Source: Neptuniibacter victor
GTDB lineage: Bacteria > Pseudomonadota > Gammaproteobacteria > Pseudomonadales > Balneatricaceae
Assembly: GCA_027943745.1 (NCBI GenBank)
Contig: AP025763.1
Coordinates: 1,488,001 to 1,552,000 of the forward strand
Direction of reading: 5' to 3'
DNA: 64,000 nt
The position numbers and the translations under genes were made by a program. This document shows positions 8,553 to 17,222 of the stretch, one piece after another. How positions within the stretch are numbered: position 1 is the first letter of the stretch; every line of letters starts with the position of its first letter. The notes under the pieces were generated by a model. It was not told the DNA's origin and searched no databases. It saw nothing but the letters and a program-made list of their open reading frames with translations.

Positions 8553-9281
8553 ATGGGAAAAACGATTAAGGCCGTAGTTTTTATACTTACCACCATCGGT
8601 TTAACTGCCTGTAATGCGGCGGGCACAAAGCCCGATGCGGCAGAACCAGGTATGACAGATACTGCAGCAGGTAATACAGCAGTAGAAAGCAGTGCCCCCT
8701 CTGTCCAAACAAAGCCACAGCCGAATAACTCTAAATTGGCAGCGGCTAATACGCCAGTAGATAAACTTGAGTTGATAGGCAATCGCATGACTGCCGTACA
8801 GGATCATCTATTACAAATTAAATCTCAGGCAGGGCAGTTGCAACAACAAAACCAGGCGCTCTCACTTCAGTTACAGAGCTTGAAGACTGAACTCCAAACA
8901 CTCGCAGCGGTTGAACCACAGCAAAATCAAGAAGCTCCACAACCTGATACATTTAACGGTGTATTAGATCAGATAACGATGATGGCTAATGAGTTAAGCA
9001 GCCAAGTACAAGACGGTGCTTTCCGCGTGGTATCAGCATACACGGCAAAAGGTCAGTGGGTGCTAATACGTTTTCATCGCTTTACTGGAGAAACGTGGTT
9101 AGCTGATAAAGGTCAATGGAACCTGCTAGACGAGAGTGGAGAGACTGGGACCGCTGAATATGAAGTGGTATTGTTGCGCGCTGACAAAGACATTAAGGGT
9201 TATGTTGCTGCGCGAATTAATCGTATAAGTGGCGAAAGCTGGTGGCTAAAGCAGAATATCTGGCAGCCTTATCTTCAGTGA
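8553..9281 (+). CDS. Putative lipoprotein with coiled coil, function unknown
   Basis: 242 aa. The signal ends in a lipobox (LTAC), so Cys20 is probably lipidated. A Pro/Ala/Ser/Thr-rich low-complexity linker follows, then a Gln/Leu-rich coiled coil of about 50 residues (around 70-120). The C-terminal domain contains two similar tryptophan-containing repeats: VLIRFHRFTGETWLADKGQW and, later, INRISGESWWLKQNIW. This suggests a small repeated beta fold on a coiled-coil stalk at the envelope. I do not recognise a named family. A GGAGCAG ribosome site precedes the ATG. Confidence 0.7.
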   Translation: MGKTIKAVVFILTTIGLTACNAAGTKPDAAEPGMTDTAAGNTAVESSAPSVQTKPQPNNSKLAAANTPVDKLELIGNRMTAVQDHLLQIKSQAGQLQQQNQALSLQLQSLKTELQTLAAVEPQQNQEAPQPDTFNGVLDQITMMANELSSQVQDGAFRVVSAYTAKGQWVLIRFHRFTGETWLADKGQWNLLDESGETGTAEYEVVLLRADKDIKGYVAARINRISGESWWLKQNIWQPYLQ

Positions 9282-9311
9282 TTTAACTCGGAAATATTCA
9301 ATAGGAAGTTT

Positions 9312-9839
9312 GTGAACGAACCTGCCGTAGCTGAGCTGATAGCTCTTTTTAATCAGCTTTTTAAAGATTCCTTGAACACTATCTTGGTGAAAGGGGACGA
9401 TGAGCCTATCTACCTTCCTGCCGATGAGGAAAATGACCATCACCGTGTGATTTTTGCCCATGGTTTCTATGCCAGTGCGTTGCATGAGATCGCTCATTGG
9501 TGTGTTGCGGGCGCAGAGCGTAGAAAATTGGTTGATTTCGGTTATTGGTATAAACCTGATGGCCGGACAGCTGATGAACAAGCTGAATTTGAAAGAGTAG
9601 AAGTAAGGCCACAAGCTTTTGAATGGTTAATGTCTCAAGCCGCAGGTCATAAGTTTCACTTTAGCGCGGATAACCTATCATCGGATATTGGTGCGAGTGA
9701 TCGCTTTCAAAAAGATGTACAGCAGATGGTTCATGACCTGTTGGATAAAGGTTTGCCCGAGCGTGTTGGCCTCTTAGTTACCGCTTTACGAGAGCAAAAT
9801 GGCACAGGAGCACTGTCCAAGGCCGATTTTCAGGTTTAA
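9312..9839 (+). CDS. epmC: Elongation factor P hydroxylase (EpmC/YfcM family)
   Basis: 175 aa, close to the usual length of EpmC. The start is GTG with AGGAAG just upstream. The putative metal site HEIAHW (residues 58-63) and the following DFGYWYKPDGR and ERVEVRPQAFEWL segments are typical. EpmC hydroxylates the beta-lysylated lysine of elongation factor P, the last step after EpmB and EpmA. Neither of those genes lies in this window. It follows the lipoprotein gene by 30 bp and may be co-transcribed with it. Confidence 0.88.
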   Translation: MNEPAVAELIALFNQLFKDSLNTILVKGDDEPIYLPADEENDHHRVIFAHGFYASALHEIAHWCVAGAERRKLVDFGYWYKPDGRTADEQAEFERVEVRPQAFEWLMSQAAGHKFHFSADNLSSDIGASDRFQKDVQQMVHDLLDKGLPERVGLLVTALREQNGTGALSKADFQV

Positions 9840-9932
9840 CTTAAACGTCAGTTGTGGTGTCGTTTGACGACTTGATGAACTAATGGATTTGTAATCAGTC
9901 TATTGAATACTGAGTTATTTGAAGAGATTGAT

Positions 9933-10655
9933 ATGACTGATTCATCATTATTGTTCAAGCAAAGCCCGTCTAAGCAACGCTTGTTAAACAAATCCCCGCT
10001 AAACAAAAGCTCTTTAGCAAAGAGTTCTAATAGACGACAGGTTTTGAAGTCAGCCGCGGCTGCAGTCGGTGCCGTTGGATTAAGCCCTTTTGCTATGATG
10101 GGGGCAGCGCAGGCTGAATCGGTTGCTCAATCTAAACCCCAGCCCAAGCCCAAGCCTTCCCGTGGCATTCAGGGCCTCGTCGCACCCGAACTCGATGTTT
10201 CTCATTGGATTGATGGTGATGGCAATCCGACGTCTGCCTTCTCAGTGGCCGAGCATCGAGGAAAGTGGGTCTACCTAAAATGTTTCCAGGAGTGGTGCCC
10301 AGCTTGTCATTCTGTTGGCTTTCCTAATCTTCAAAAACTCAAAGCGGCTTTTCCTGATGATAGCAAAATCGTAGCTGCTGTGATTCAGACAACGTTTGAA
10401 GGACATGCTATTAATAATGTCGCGGCTCTGCGCAAAAACCAATTGCGCTATGATCTAAATCTTCCTTTCGGACACGATCCCGGTAATACCGAGTTATCGC
10501 ATAAAGACCCAGGCCATTATCCAAGTACTATGCGCGCTTATCGAACAGGAGGAACCCCTTGGGTCACCTTAATTGATCCAAATGGCGTTGTTGCTTTTGA
10601 TGGCTTTCACATCAATATTGAGCAGTTGATTAGCTATCTACAGGAAAATACATAA
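9933..10655 (+). CDS. Tat-exported TlpA/SoxW-like thioredoxin-fold protein
   Basis: 240 aa from ATG 9933, which has GAAGAG 6 nt upstream; a longer TTG reading starts at 9903. A Tat-like signal (SNRRQVLKSAAAAVGAVG) is preceded by an unusual repetitive Ser/Lys/Leu/Asn N-region. A short Lys-Pro repeat linker follows the cleavage site. The thioredoxin domain carries the active-site pair CPAC at residues 122-125 in EWCPACHSVGFP and the cis-Pro loop GGTPWVTLID. It probably reduces or exchanges disulfides in exported proteins. Being close to the sox genes, a SoxW-like role is plausible but unproven. Tat export of a thioredoxin domain is less usual than Sec export. Confidence 0.8.
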   Translation: MTDSSLLFKQSPSKQRLLNKSPLNKSSLAKSSNRRQVLKSAAAAVGAVGLSPFAMMGAAQAESVAQSKPQPKPKPSRGIQGLVAPELDVSHWIDGDGNPTSAFSVAEHRGKWVYLKCFQEWCPACHSVGFPNLQKLKAAFPDDSKIVAAVIQTTFEGHAINNVAALRKNQLRYDLNLPFGHDPGNTELSHKDPGHYPSTMRAYRTGGTPWVTLIDPNGVVAFDGFHINIEQLISYLQENT

Positions 10656-10667
10656 CGGAAGTGTGAC

Positions 10668-11546
10668 TTAAGGTTGGCGGGGGATTGTGAGAGATAGCTG
10701 CTCTTCAATTGCGCTTAGGCAAACCTGAACGTTTAAAGGGAGTTTGTTGTTGTAATCGTAGAGAGCATAGACTGGGTTTACCGGCAGCTGGTAGTCAGGC
10801 AGTGCTGGGTATACGGCATGCTCACCCGTGTTGATCATGAAATCGGGGATGATACCTACACCGGCACCTGATTTTATAAGCGCAAGGCTTGTATAAAAAG
10901 AGTCGGATAAACAGTTAACCTTCGCGATATACAGCTGCTTTTCACCATCATCAGCCGTCATTTGGTGCTCTATCGGTTCAATCTCCCATCTGTTTGCAAT
11001 GTAAGGCGCACTATCGAGTTCAGCCTGCGTTAGGTTTGGTGTTGCTGCACACAATACATCTCGAAATTGACCGATGCGTCGCTGTTTAATGGTACTGTCC
11101 TTCGATGCACCTACTCGAATAGCGAGATCAATGTTCTCTGCAATGACGTTTATCTGTGTATCGGTGCTGATTAGTTCGGGCACGAGTAGAGGGTAATCTT
11201 GCATTAGTTTGCCGATAGCGGGCGCGACTAGTGAACCCATTAAGGCGTTGGGAGCTGTGATACGAATACGCCCTTTGGGGATGATTACCGCTTCTTGCGC
11301 TTGCTGCCAAGCGGTTTGAGCAATGGCATTAAGGGATTGGCAGTGCTTGAAAAAGTCTTCTCCTGCTGATGTCAGTGTTTGGCGGCGAGTCGTTCGTTTT
11401 AATAACGATACTCCCAACTCTTTTTCTAACGCCTTGAGGTGTTGGCTGACGACAGATTTTGATAATTGTAGCGAGTCCGCCGCTGCTGTGATTGAACCGG
11501 CTTCAACAATATGCGCGAAGACAGACATGTGACGGAGTTGATTCAT
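10668..11546 (-). CDS. LysR-family transcriptional regulator
   Basis: 292 aa. An N-terminal winged helix-turn-helix (residues 1-60; SITAAADSLQLSKSVVSQHLKALEKELGVSLLKRTTR) is followed by the LysR substrate-binding domain. It is divergent from the SnoaL-like gene, with about 107 bp between the two starts, the usual arrangement for a LysR protein controlling its neighbour. The sequence resembles the CrgA/AaeR-like group with a KGRIRITAP hinge. No inducer can be deduced. Confidence 0.9.
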   Translation of the reverse strand: MNQLRHMSVFAHIVEAGSITAAADSLQLSKSVVSQHLKALEKELGVSLLKRTTRRQTLTSAGEDFFKHCQSLNAIAQTAWQQAQEAVIIPKGRIRITAPNALMGSLVAPAIGKLMQDYPLLVPELISTDTQINVIAENIDLAIRVGASKDSTIKQRRIGQFRDVLCAATPNLTQAELDSAPYIANRWEIEPIEHQMTADDGEKQLYIAKVNCLSDSFYTSLALIKSGAGVGIIPDFMINTGEHAVYPALPDYQLPVNPVYALYDYNNKLPLNVQVCLSAIEEQLSLTIPRQP

Positions 11547-11653
11547 AAGATTGTCCGTAAAATCTAAACAGTTGGTTTTGATTGCTTGGTTTTTCTTGGC
11601 TTATTTTGAGTTTACTCTTTTCTCGTTCAATTAATAATGATGTGGAGAAAAAG

Positions 11654-12028
11654 ATGTCAGCTTCAAATGTTTTACAGAGATGCCAAGCGGGGATTGATGA
11701 GTGGCAGGCTGCTTTTAATAATCAAGATGCTGCTGGCTGTGCTGCTCAGTATTGCGCTAATGCGGTGATGCACGCGCGACCATTTGGCATATTTAATGGA
11801 AGAGAGGAGATCCAAGCGTTTTGGCTGGGGATTATGGATCAGGGTTTTGCCGAGGTTGATTATACGGATGTTACTTGGGAGGAGGCTGAGGATGGTGGTT
11901 ATATTCTGAGTGCCAATTGGACAATGAATAAGGCGTTTGGTGTTGTCCACCGAGAGCATTGGGTTCTTGAGGAAGATGGATTAGCCCGTCTTATCAGTGA
12001 TGATTTTGAGGTTCAAGGTGAGCGTTAA
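11654..12028 (+). CDS. SnoaL-like / DUF4440-type NTF2-fold protein
   Basis: 124 aa from ATG 11654, chosen because GTGGAGAAAAAG lies just upstream; the longer reading from 11582 has no ribosome site. The pattern is that of the NTF2-like cone fold: a start helix (IDEWQAAFNNQDAAGCAAQYCANAV), then FGIFNGREEIQAFW and tryptophan-rich strands. Members bind small hydrophobic molecules or act as isomerases or hydrolases; the exact activity is unknown. It is probably controlled by the divergent LysR gene. Confidence 0.75.
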   Translation: MSASNVLQRCQAGIDEWQAAFNNQDAAGCAAQYCANAVMHARPFGIFNGREEIQAFWLGIMDQGFAEVDYTDVTWEEAEDGGYILSANWTMNKAFGVVHREHWVLEEDGLARLISDDFEVQGER

Positions 12029-12108
12029 CCAAAGTTATCACTGCTCTCACCTCTGTTACCTAGCCAAGGAACTGAATCTAAGGACTGAAGCTAAGGGGCT
12101 AAATAATG

Positions 12109-13047
12109 TCAGTCCCTTAGAACTGTATCTGACAGCACTCCTTTCTCAATGAGTTGCTGCAATACATGACTGCACTTGTCTCGCATACGATCACGCAAGA
12201 GTCTGACTGCGGGAGTAATTGATTGTCGGGTAGGGCAGATCAGCCATAGCTCAGTCACTCTTGGTGAGTACTCCGGCATGACATTAACAAGCCTGTTGTT
12301 AAGAAGGTCGCTAGAGAGATCTAGGCAAGATTTTACCGCAAGCCCCTTCCCTGCAACCGCCCAACGACGGACTAAGTCTGCGTCATTAGAGGCTCGGTTG
12401 CCACTCATTTTTATTTTGTAGCTCTGTTCATCTTTAGTGAATGTCCAAATATTATGAATAACATCGTGTAACTGATAGAAGAGACCATTATGGCTTGCTA
12501 GTTCATGTGGATGCGTAGGTGAACCATGCTGCTCAAGATACTCTGGTGTTGCGCAAAGTATTCCTGGGACATTGCAGATTTTGAAACCGTATAGATTCGC
12601 GTCTGAGGGATAGCCATAACGTAAGGCGATATCTATACGGTCACGAAAGAAGTCGATATTACTGTCACTCACATGTGTACTTAGGCTCAGCTTAGGGTAT
12701 GCATCCATAAACTCATCTAACCAAGGGGTGAGCAAATTACGCCCTAAATCTGAAGGCATCGCGATGCGCAGTTCGCCATCGATGATATCTAAGTCATCTT
12801 TTAAGCCCTGTCTCGCGTGGCGGAGCATTTGCATCGCCTGTTCGCATTGCGGTAAGTATTTCTCTCCCGCATTGGAAAGGCGCAAGCTGCGTGTTGTACG
12901 AACAAAAAGCTCAATACCTAGTGATGACTCGACTCTTTTTACAGCAGCGCTTGCTGTGGCTGTGCGCATATCAAGGTTGGTGGCGGCTGCAGTAATGCTA
13001 CGAAATTCAGCTACTTTAAGTACAACTTCAAGATCTTCTAAAAGCAT
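12109..13047 (-). CDS. LysR-family transcriptional regulator
   Basis: About 312 aa from the internal Met that starts MLLEDLEVVLKVAEF; a reading 10 codons longer exists. The DNA-binding domain (SITAAATNLDMRTATASAAVKRVESSLGIELFVRTTRSLRL) is followed by an effector domain of the DsdC/CrgA-like class. It is divergent from the alcohol-dehydrogenase gene with about 165 bp between starts, so that gene and the SDR and ABM genes behind it are likely targets. Confidence 0.9.
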   Translation of the reverse strand: MLLEDLEVVLKVAEFRSITAAATNLDMRTATASAAVKRVESSLGIELFVRTTRSLRLSNAGEKYLPQCEQAMQMLRHARQGLKDDLDIIDGELRIAMPSDLGRNLLTPWLDEFMDAYPKLSLSTHVSDSNIDFFRDRIDIALRYGYPSDANLYGFKICNVPGILCATPEYLEQHGSPTHPHELASHNGLFYQLHDVIHNIWTFTKDEQSYKIKMSGNRASNDADLVRRWAVAGKGLAVKSCLDLSSDLLNNRLVNVMPEYSPRVTELWLICPTRQSITPAVRLLRDRMRDKCSHVLQQLIEKGVLSDTVLRD

Positions 13048-13213
13048 ATTTTCAAATATTATTTGATAATTATTCAATTATTATGCTGTTTAATGCGTAT
13101 TAATCAAGGCCTAAACTTGTTGTCACTGAATCGCTCTTAGCACTTCTACTATCGGAAGCTTGAAAGCGAAAGAATTCCCACTAACGGGGATAGATGAATT
13201 GGAGACAGTAAAA

Positions 13214-14242
13214 ATGAAAGCAATTGGCTATATCAAAAACCTACCGATTACTGATAACGCATCTTTGACTGATATTGAGTTAGAACAGCCCGTTGCAACA
13301 GGCCACGATCTATTAGTTAAGGTTAAAGCCATCGCAGTAAATCCTGTCGATTACAAAATTCGCCAGAACGTCCCTTCAGATAATGATCAATATAAAGTGA
13401 TTGGATGGGATGCTGTAGGTGAGGTTGTGGCAACAGGTGAAGCGGTTTCTCAGTTTAAGCCGGGGGACCAGGTGTACTATGCCGGTGATCTTAACCGTCA
13501 GGGTAGTAACGCCGAATATCAGTTGGTAGACGAGCGCCTAGTTGGCTACAAGCCAAAGAGCTTATCAGATGCTGATGCTGCGGCACTGCCATTAACAACC
13601 ATTACTGCTTGGGAGATGTTATTTGAACATCTTGCTATTAAGAAAGTGGCTGTAGGCAGCGGAGAAAAGTCCAATGACGTGATCCTCGTGATCGGTGCAG
13701 CGGGTGGTGTAGGTTCAATTTTGGTGCAGTTAGCTAAAACCTTAACCGGTGCAACGGTGATCGGCACAGCATCTCGGGAAAGCTCTAGCTCATGGATTAA
13801 AGAGCTAGGTGCTGATTATGTGGTTGATCATACAAAACCCTTGGCTCCGCAGATTGAGGCATTAAATATTGGCCAGGTGTCACACGTAGCAAGCTTAAAC
13901 AGCACCGACAGTTACTTTGATACCTATGTTGAGCTGTTAAAACCGTTCGGCAAGATTGCAATGATTGATGACCCTGCGACGCCACTTGATATCATGAAAA
14001 TGAAGCCTAAAAGCTTATCGCTACATATTGAGTTTATGTATGCGCGTTCGATGTTCCAGGCAGAAAATATGGTTGAACAAAGCCGTTTGCTTAGCACGGT
14101 TGCTGATCTTGTCGATCAAGGATATATCAAAACAACGATTGGAAAACACTTAGGTCTTATTAATGCTGCCAATCTTAAGGCCGCTCATGAATCACTAGAA
14201 GCTGGGCGGTCGATCGGCAAAATCGTACTGGAAGGTTTTTAA
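13214..14242 (+). CDS. Zinc-type alcohol dehydrogenase family / quinone oxidoreductase-like protein
   Basis: 342 aa from ATG 13214, which is preceded by GGAGAC; a longer reading from 13160 is less likely. The medium-chain dehydrogenase pattern is present: an N-terminal GroES-like domain (VAINPVDYKIRQ-type loop, VIGWDAVGEVVATG) and the Rossmann motif VIGAAGGVGSILVQLAK. The catalytic zinc cysteines of true alcohol dehydrogenases are absent, as in the NADPH:quinone reductase-like branch of this family. It probably reduces quinones or enones with NADPH. It heads a likely operon with the SDR and ABM genes under the divergent LysR protein. Confidence 0.85.
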   Translation: MKAIGYIKNLPITDNASLTDIELEQPVATGHDLLVKVKAIAVNPVDYKIRQNVPSDNDQYKVIGWDAVGEVVATGEAVSQFKPGDQVYYAGDLNRQGSNAEYQLVDERLVGYKPKSLSDADAAALPLTTITAWEMLFEHLAIKKVAVGSGEKSNDVILVIGAAGGVGSILVQLAKTLTGATVIGTASRESSSSWIKELGADYVVDHTKPLAPQIEALNIGQVSHVASLNSTDSYFDTYVELLKPFGKIAMIDDPATPLDIMKMKPKSLSLHIEFMYARSMFQAENMVEQSRLLSTVADLVDQGYIKTTIGKHLGLINAANLKAAHESLEAGRSIGKIVLEGF

Positions 14243-14377
14243 TCCGGAGTGGTGTTTAAGTGAGGTGCTGAGCAAACAGCGAGCACCTCGGTTGAACTTG
14301 AACGATGCTACAGCTGATCTAAATTAAGCCAGTAAACTTTTGTTATTCAAATCTAGACGGTGATTGAGGGCGTTACA

Positions 14378-15187
14378 ATGCAAAAAACCATTCTAATTAC
14401 AGGTTCTACTGATGGTATAGGCCTTGAAACCGCACGTATGTTGTTGGCTCAAGGGCATCATGTTTTGTTACATGGTCGCAGTCTTGAAAAAGTACAAAAT
14501 ACTGAGAATACCCTGCTAGGGGAAGAGAAGTGCCGAGGGAAAATAACCCCTCACGTGGCCGATCTCTCCAACATGGCCGATGTTGAAGCGTTAACTAAAA
14601 TGGTAATCGCAAACCATGATCAGATAGATGTACTGATTAACAATGCAGGCGTTTTTAAAGCAGCGACAACGATAACGATAGATGGGCTTGATCTCCGCTT
14701 CGCGGTGAATACCATCGCCCCTTTTCTACTGACTCAACGGTTATTACCTTTATTCTGTGAAGCGGGCAGGGTGATTAACCTATCCTCAGCGGCTCAGTCG
14801 CCGGTGGATTTAGACGCTTTACTTGGCAAGAAAATAATCGCAGAAGATTTTGCCGCTTATGCCCAGAGTAAACTGGCGATTGCGAGTTGGTCACGTATTT
14901 TTGCTGAACGATACCCGGAGCTGCTTGTCTTTGCTGTTAACCCTGGCTCTTTGCTGGGCAGTAAAATGGTTAAAGATAATTTTGGTATCGCCGGTAGTGA
15001 TATCTCAATAGGGGCAAGAGTTGTATCACGTTTGGCTTGCGGTGAAGGGGATGAAGCATTTTCTGGTGAATATTTTGATAATGATATTGGGCGTTTTTCT
15101 CAGCCTCACCCTGATGGGTTAGATAGCGAGAAAAACCAAGCGCTCGTGAAGGCGATAGAAAATAAACTCGCTCAGTTGGGTCTATAA
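14378..15187 (+). CDS. Short-chain dehydrogenase/reductase
   Basis: 269 aa from ATG 14378; GAGGG lies 8 nt upstream, and a GTG 18 bp earlier is less likely. Cofactor motif TGSTDGIGLETA near the N-terminus, NNAG in the centre and the catalytic Tyr/Lys in YAQSKLAIA preceded by a serine strand (INLSSAAQSP). The family is classical SDR of the retinol-dehydrogenase/protochlorophyllide-reductase-like kind. The substrate is unknown. It is followed 11 bp later by the ABM gene. Confidence 0.85.
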   Translation: MQKTILITGSTDGIGLETARMLLAQGHHVLLHGRSLEKVQNTENTLLGEEKCRGKITPHVADLSNMADVEALTKMVIANHDQIDVLINNAGVFKAATTITIDGLDLRFAVNTIAPFLLTQRLLPLFCEAGRVINLSSAAQSPVDLDALLGKKIIAEDFAAYAQSKLAIASWSRIFAERYPELLVFAVNPGSLLGSKMVKDNFGIAGSDISIGARVVSRLACGEGDEAFSGEYFDNDIGRFSQPHPDGLDSEKNQALVKAIENKLAQLGL

Positions 15188-15198
15188 GGGGAAGTGTA

Positions 15199-15489
15199 AT
15201 GTCACAATTAACCATTGTTGCAAATATCGTTGCAGCCGAAGATAAAGCAGAACTCGTGAAAACAGAGTTACTGAAATTGATTACAACCACACGTGCGGAA
15301 GAGGGTTGTATCAATTACGACCTTCACCAAGATAATGAAAATGCCGCACATTTTATGTTTTACGAGAATTGGGAAACACGCGAGCTATGGCGGGCACACA
15401 TGGAGGCCAAGCATCTGCAGGCATTTGTGTCGGCTACTGAAGGGTCGATAGATTCTTTTACGGTTAATGAGATGAGTGTGATTGGATAA
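15199..15489 (+). CDS. ABM-domain monooxygenase (YgiN-like putative quinol monooxygenase)
   Basis: 96 aa, the normal length of a single antibiotic-biosynthesis-monooxygenase domain. Typical elements are the TRAEEGCINYDLHQD loop, FMFYENWETRE and the AHMEAKHLQAF helix. Such dimeric proteins act without cofactor on quinols or related aromatic compounds. Together with the quinone-reductase-like gene and the SDR it suggests a small quinone/carbonyl detoxification operon. A GGGGAAG ribosome site precedes the ATG. Confidence 0.85.
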   Translation: MSQLTIVANIVAAEDKAELVKTELLKLITTTRAEEGCINYDLHQDNENAAHFMFYENWETRELWRAHMEAKHLQAFVSATEGSIDSFTVNEMSVIG

Positions 15490-15510
15490 CGCCATAGAGT
15501 ACACACAAAA

Positions 15511-15538
15511 AAGCCCTGATAAACAGGGCTTCTTTATT
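15511..15538. terminator. Bidirectional intrinsic terminator
   Basis: AAGCCCTG (15511-15518) pairs perfectly with CAGGGCTT (15524-15531), flanked by A-rich and T-rich tracts. It lies between convergent genes and can serve both. Confidence 0.85.
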
Positions 15539-15568
15539 TCAATCGTTAATGCCTAAATCATTTAAGCA

Positions 15569-16033
15569 TTAATGATGGTGTTTATGATCTTTCATTCCTG
15601 CCATCACTTTCTGTACTGGCAGTGTCAGTGCTTGGCTACTGCCATCTGAAAATTCAAGTTTCAGGTCGACTTTTTGGCCTTCTACCAAATCTTGAGTTAA
15701 GCCGATCAGCATAACGTGATAGCCGCCAGGTTTAAGGCTTGCCTTACCGAGTGCAGGCACCGCGATGCTCTTTACTTGGCGCATCTTCATTACACCGTCT
15801 TCGTTGATGTGATTATGCAGCTCAACGACTTTGGCAACACTAGAGCTTGCTGCAACAAGTGCTACATCCTTTGTATCTGTATTGTTTAATACCATGAAGG
15901 ATGCGCTGTTCATCTGGCCTGGTGGAACTGCACGGACATAAGGGTTCTCAACGGTTACTTCTGCTGAGGCACTCATCGCCGTTAACCCTAGTGCGCCTAC
16001 TAGGCATACACGACCTATCAATGTCTTGATCAT
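15569..16033 (-). CDS. PCuAC-type periplasmic copper chaperone
   Basis: 154 aa with a Sec signal ending at SASA. The copper-binding pattern H-x10-M-x21-H-x-M is exact: His73, Met84, His106 and Met108. The protein ends in a histidine-rich tail (DHKHHH), which can add a second metal site. PCuAC proteins hand Cu(I) to SCO proteins and to the CuA site of cytochrome c oxidase. The SCO gene lies 12 bp upstream in the same operon. Confidence 0.93.
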   Translation of the reverse strand: MIKTLIGRVCLVGALGLTAMSASAEVTVENPYVRAVPPGQMNSASFMVLNNTDTKDVALVAASSSVAKVVELHNHINEDGVMKMRQVKSIAVPALGKASLKPGGYHVMLIGLTQDLVEGQKVDLKLEFSDGSSQALTLPVQKVMAGMKDHKHHH

Positions 16034-16045
16034 TTTCAGTTCCTT

Positions 16046-16636
16046 TTACAATAAATTACGAATTTCAGCAGTCAGCTCGTCAGGAGCCATCGCATGCATT
16101 AATGCTTTAGAGAGTTTCCCTTCACGGTTGATGAGATACAGTCGTGAAGAGTGGTCTACGGCATAACCCATCGCAGACTCTTCCATATCAACCATGCGAT
16201 AGAATGCGCCGTACTGTTTAACTACTTGATCGATGGTTGTTCTGTCAGCCGTCGCACCATGAAAGTTAGGGTGAAAATAAGCAGCAAATTTTTCCAGTCT
16301 CTCTGGTGTATCACGCTTAGGGTCAACGCTCATGAAAATACCGGCAACCTCTTTTTGCTCATCCGGCGATAAGTTGTGTAAGCCTTGTGAAGCAACCGAT
16401 AGTGCAGTAGGGCAGATATCGGGACATGAGGCATAACCAATAAAAAACAGCACAACTTTACCGCGGAAATCTTCTAACTTAAGAGGGCCTTGGCTGCTTT
16501 CGAGGGTAAAGTCTCCCCCTAGCTGTTCACCAAGGGCAATACGTTGTTCAACAGGCTGTGGACGGAAATAGAAGGCGAGGGCGACACCCACTAACATGAA
16601 GACGGTTAATAGGAGGAGATTGCGTAGTGTTTTCAA
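16046..16636 (-). CDS. SCO1/SenC family copper/thiol protein
   Basis: 196 aa. An N-terminal membrane anchor (residues 7-24) is followed by a thioredoxin-like fold. The copper ligands are visible: Cys71 and Cys75 in CPDIC, and His162 in VDHSS. SCO proteins deliver copper to, or reduce, the CuA cysteines of cytochrome oxidase subunit II. It sits between the PCuAC gene and a small anchored protein gene with 12-13 bp gaps, indicating one operon for copper delivery. Confidence 0.93.
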   Translation of the reverse strand: MKTLRNLLLLTVFMLVGVALAFYFRPQPVEQRIALGEQLGGDFTLESSQGPLKLEDFRGKVVLFFIGYASCPDICPTALSVASQGLHNLSPDEQKEVAGIFMSVDPKRDTPERLEKFAAYFHPNFHGATADRTTIDQVVKQYGAFYRMVDMEESAMGYAVDHSSRLYLINREGKLSKALMHAMAPDELTAEIRNLL

Positions 16637-16649
16637 AATAAGTTACCTA

Positions 16650-17138
16650 TTACTGGGCATCAAAAAAGAAATCAGCTTGGGTTATATTGCCTTCATGCTC
16701 TGCAATAATTGAGCTTACCCAAGTCATCTTTCCGGTGGTGCAAACCGCAAGTGTCGTTTCTCCGCGCCAACGGTCTGTTGTGCCAGGCACCCTGCTCAGC
16801 ATCACCTGATTTAGGCCCATATACATATCACGGCCTTTAAGATCGAGCATGACCTGATCCGCTTTAACATTGGTTAGGGCTACTTCAAATACAAGTGGCG
16901 CTGCGGAGCTAATTTCAGGGCTGTTAATTTTCAATTGGATCTGTTGCTGCTCCAATTGAGCGCTACAAAAACGTTGGCTAAGTTCACACCCGGGGGCTGC
17001 TTGCAGTATACGAGATTTAGGGGGCGTATCTTGCAGCAGCGTTGGTAGGTAAATGGCTAAACCTAAACCAAGAATGATAATAAGTATAAATCCCGCTTGA
17101 AGGAGGCGGGAACTTTTACCTTTGGTTTGATTCATCAT
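16650..17138 (-). CDS. Small membrane-anchored periplasmic protein of a copper-delivery operon, function unknown
   Basis: 162 aa. There is one N-terminal transmembrane helix (residues 14-34) and a periplasmic domain of about 125 residues. It contains three cysteines (two in CELSQRFC, one in LAVCTTG) and a methionine-rich stretch (GRDMYMGLNQVML). Soft ligands of this sort suit copper, and the gene is first in an operon with SCO and PCuAC. I do not recognise a characterised family, so a role in copper handling is inference from context. A start one codon later is equally possible. Confidence 0.75.
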   Translation of the reverse strand: MMNQTKGKSSRLLQAGFILIIILGLGLAIYLPTLLQDTPPKSRILQAAPGCELSQRFCSAQLEQQQIQLKINSPEISSAAPLVFEVALTNVKADQVMLDLKGRDMYMGLNQVMLSRVPGTTDRWRGETTLAVCTTGKMTWVSSIIAEHEGNITQADFFFDAQ

Positions 17139-17222
17139 ATGCCTTATCCCGAGTGCCGTTGTATTTTACTGATTAAGTGCTTAACAAGAGAAGTGACAAA
17201 TTGTCGCACAATGGGTTCAAAC

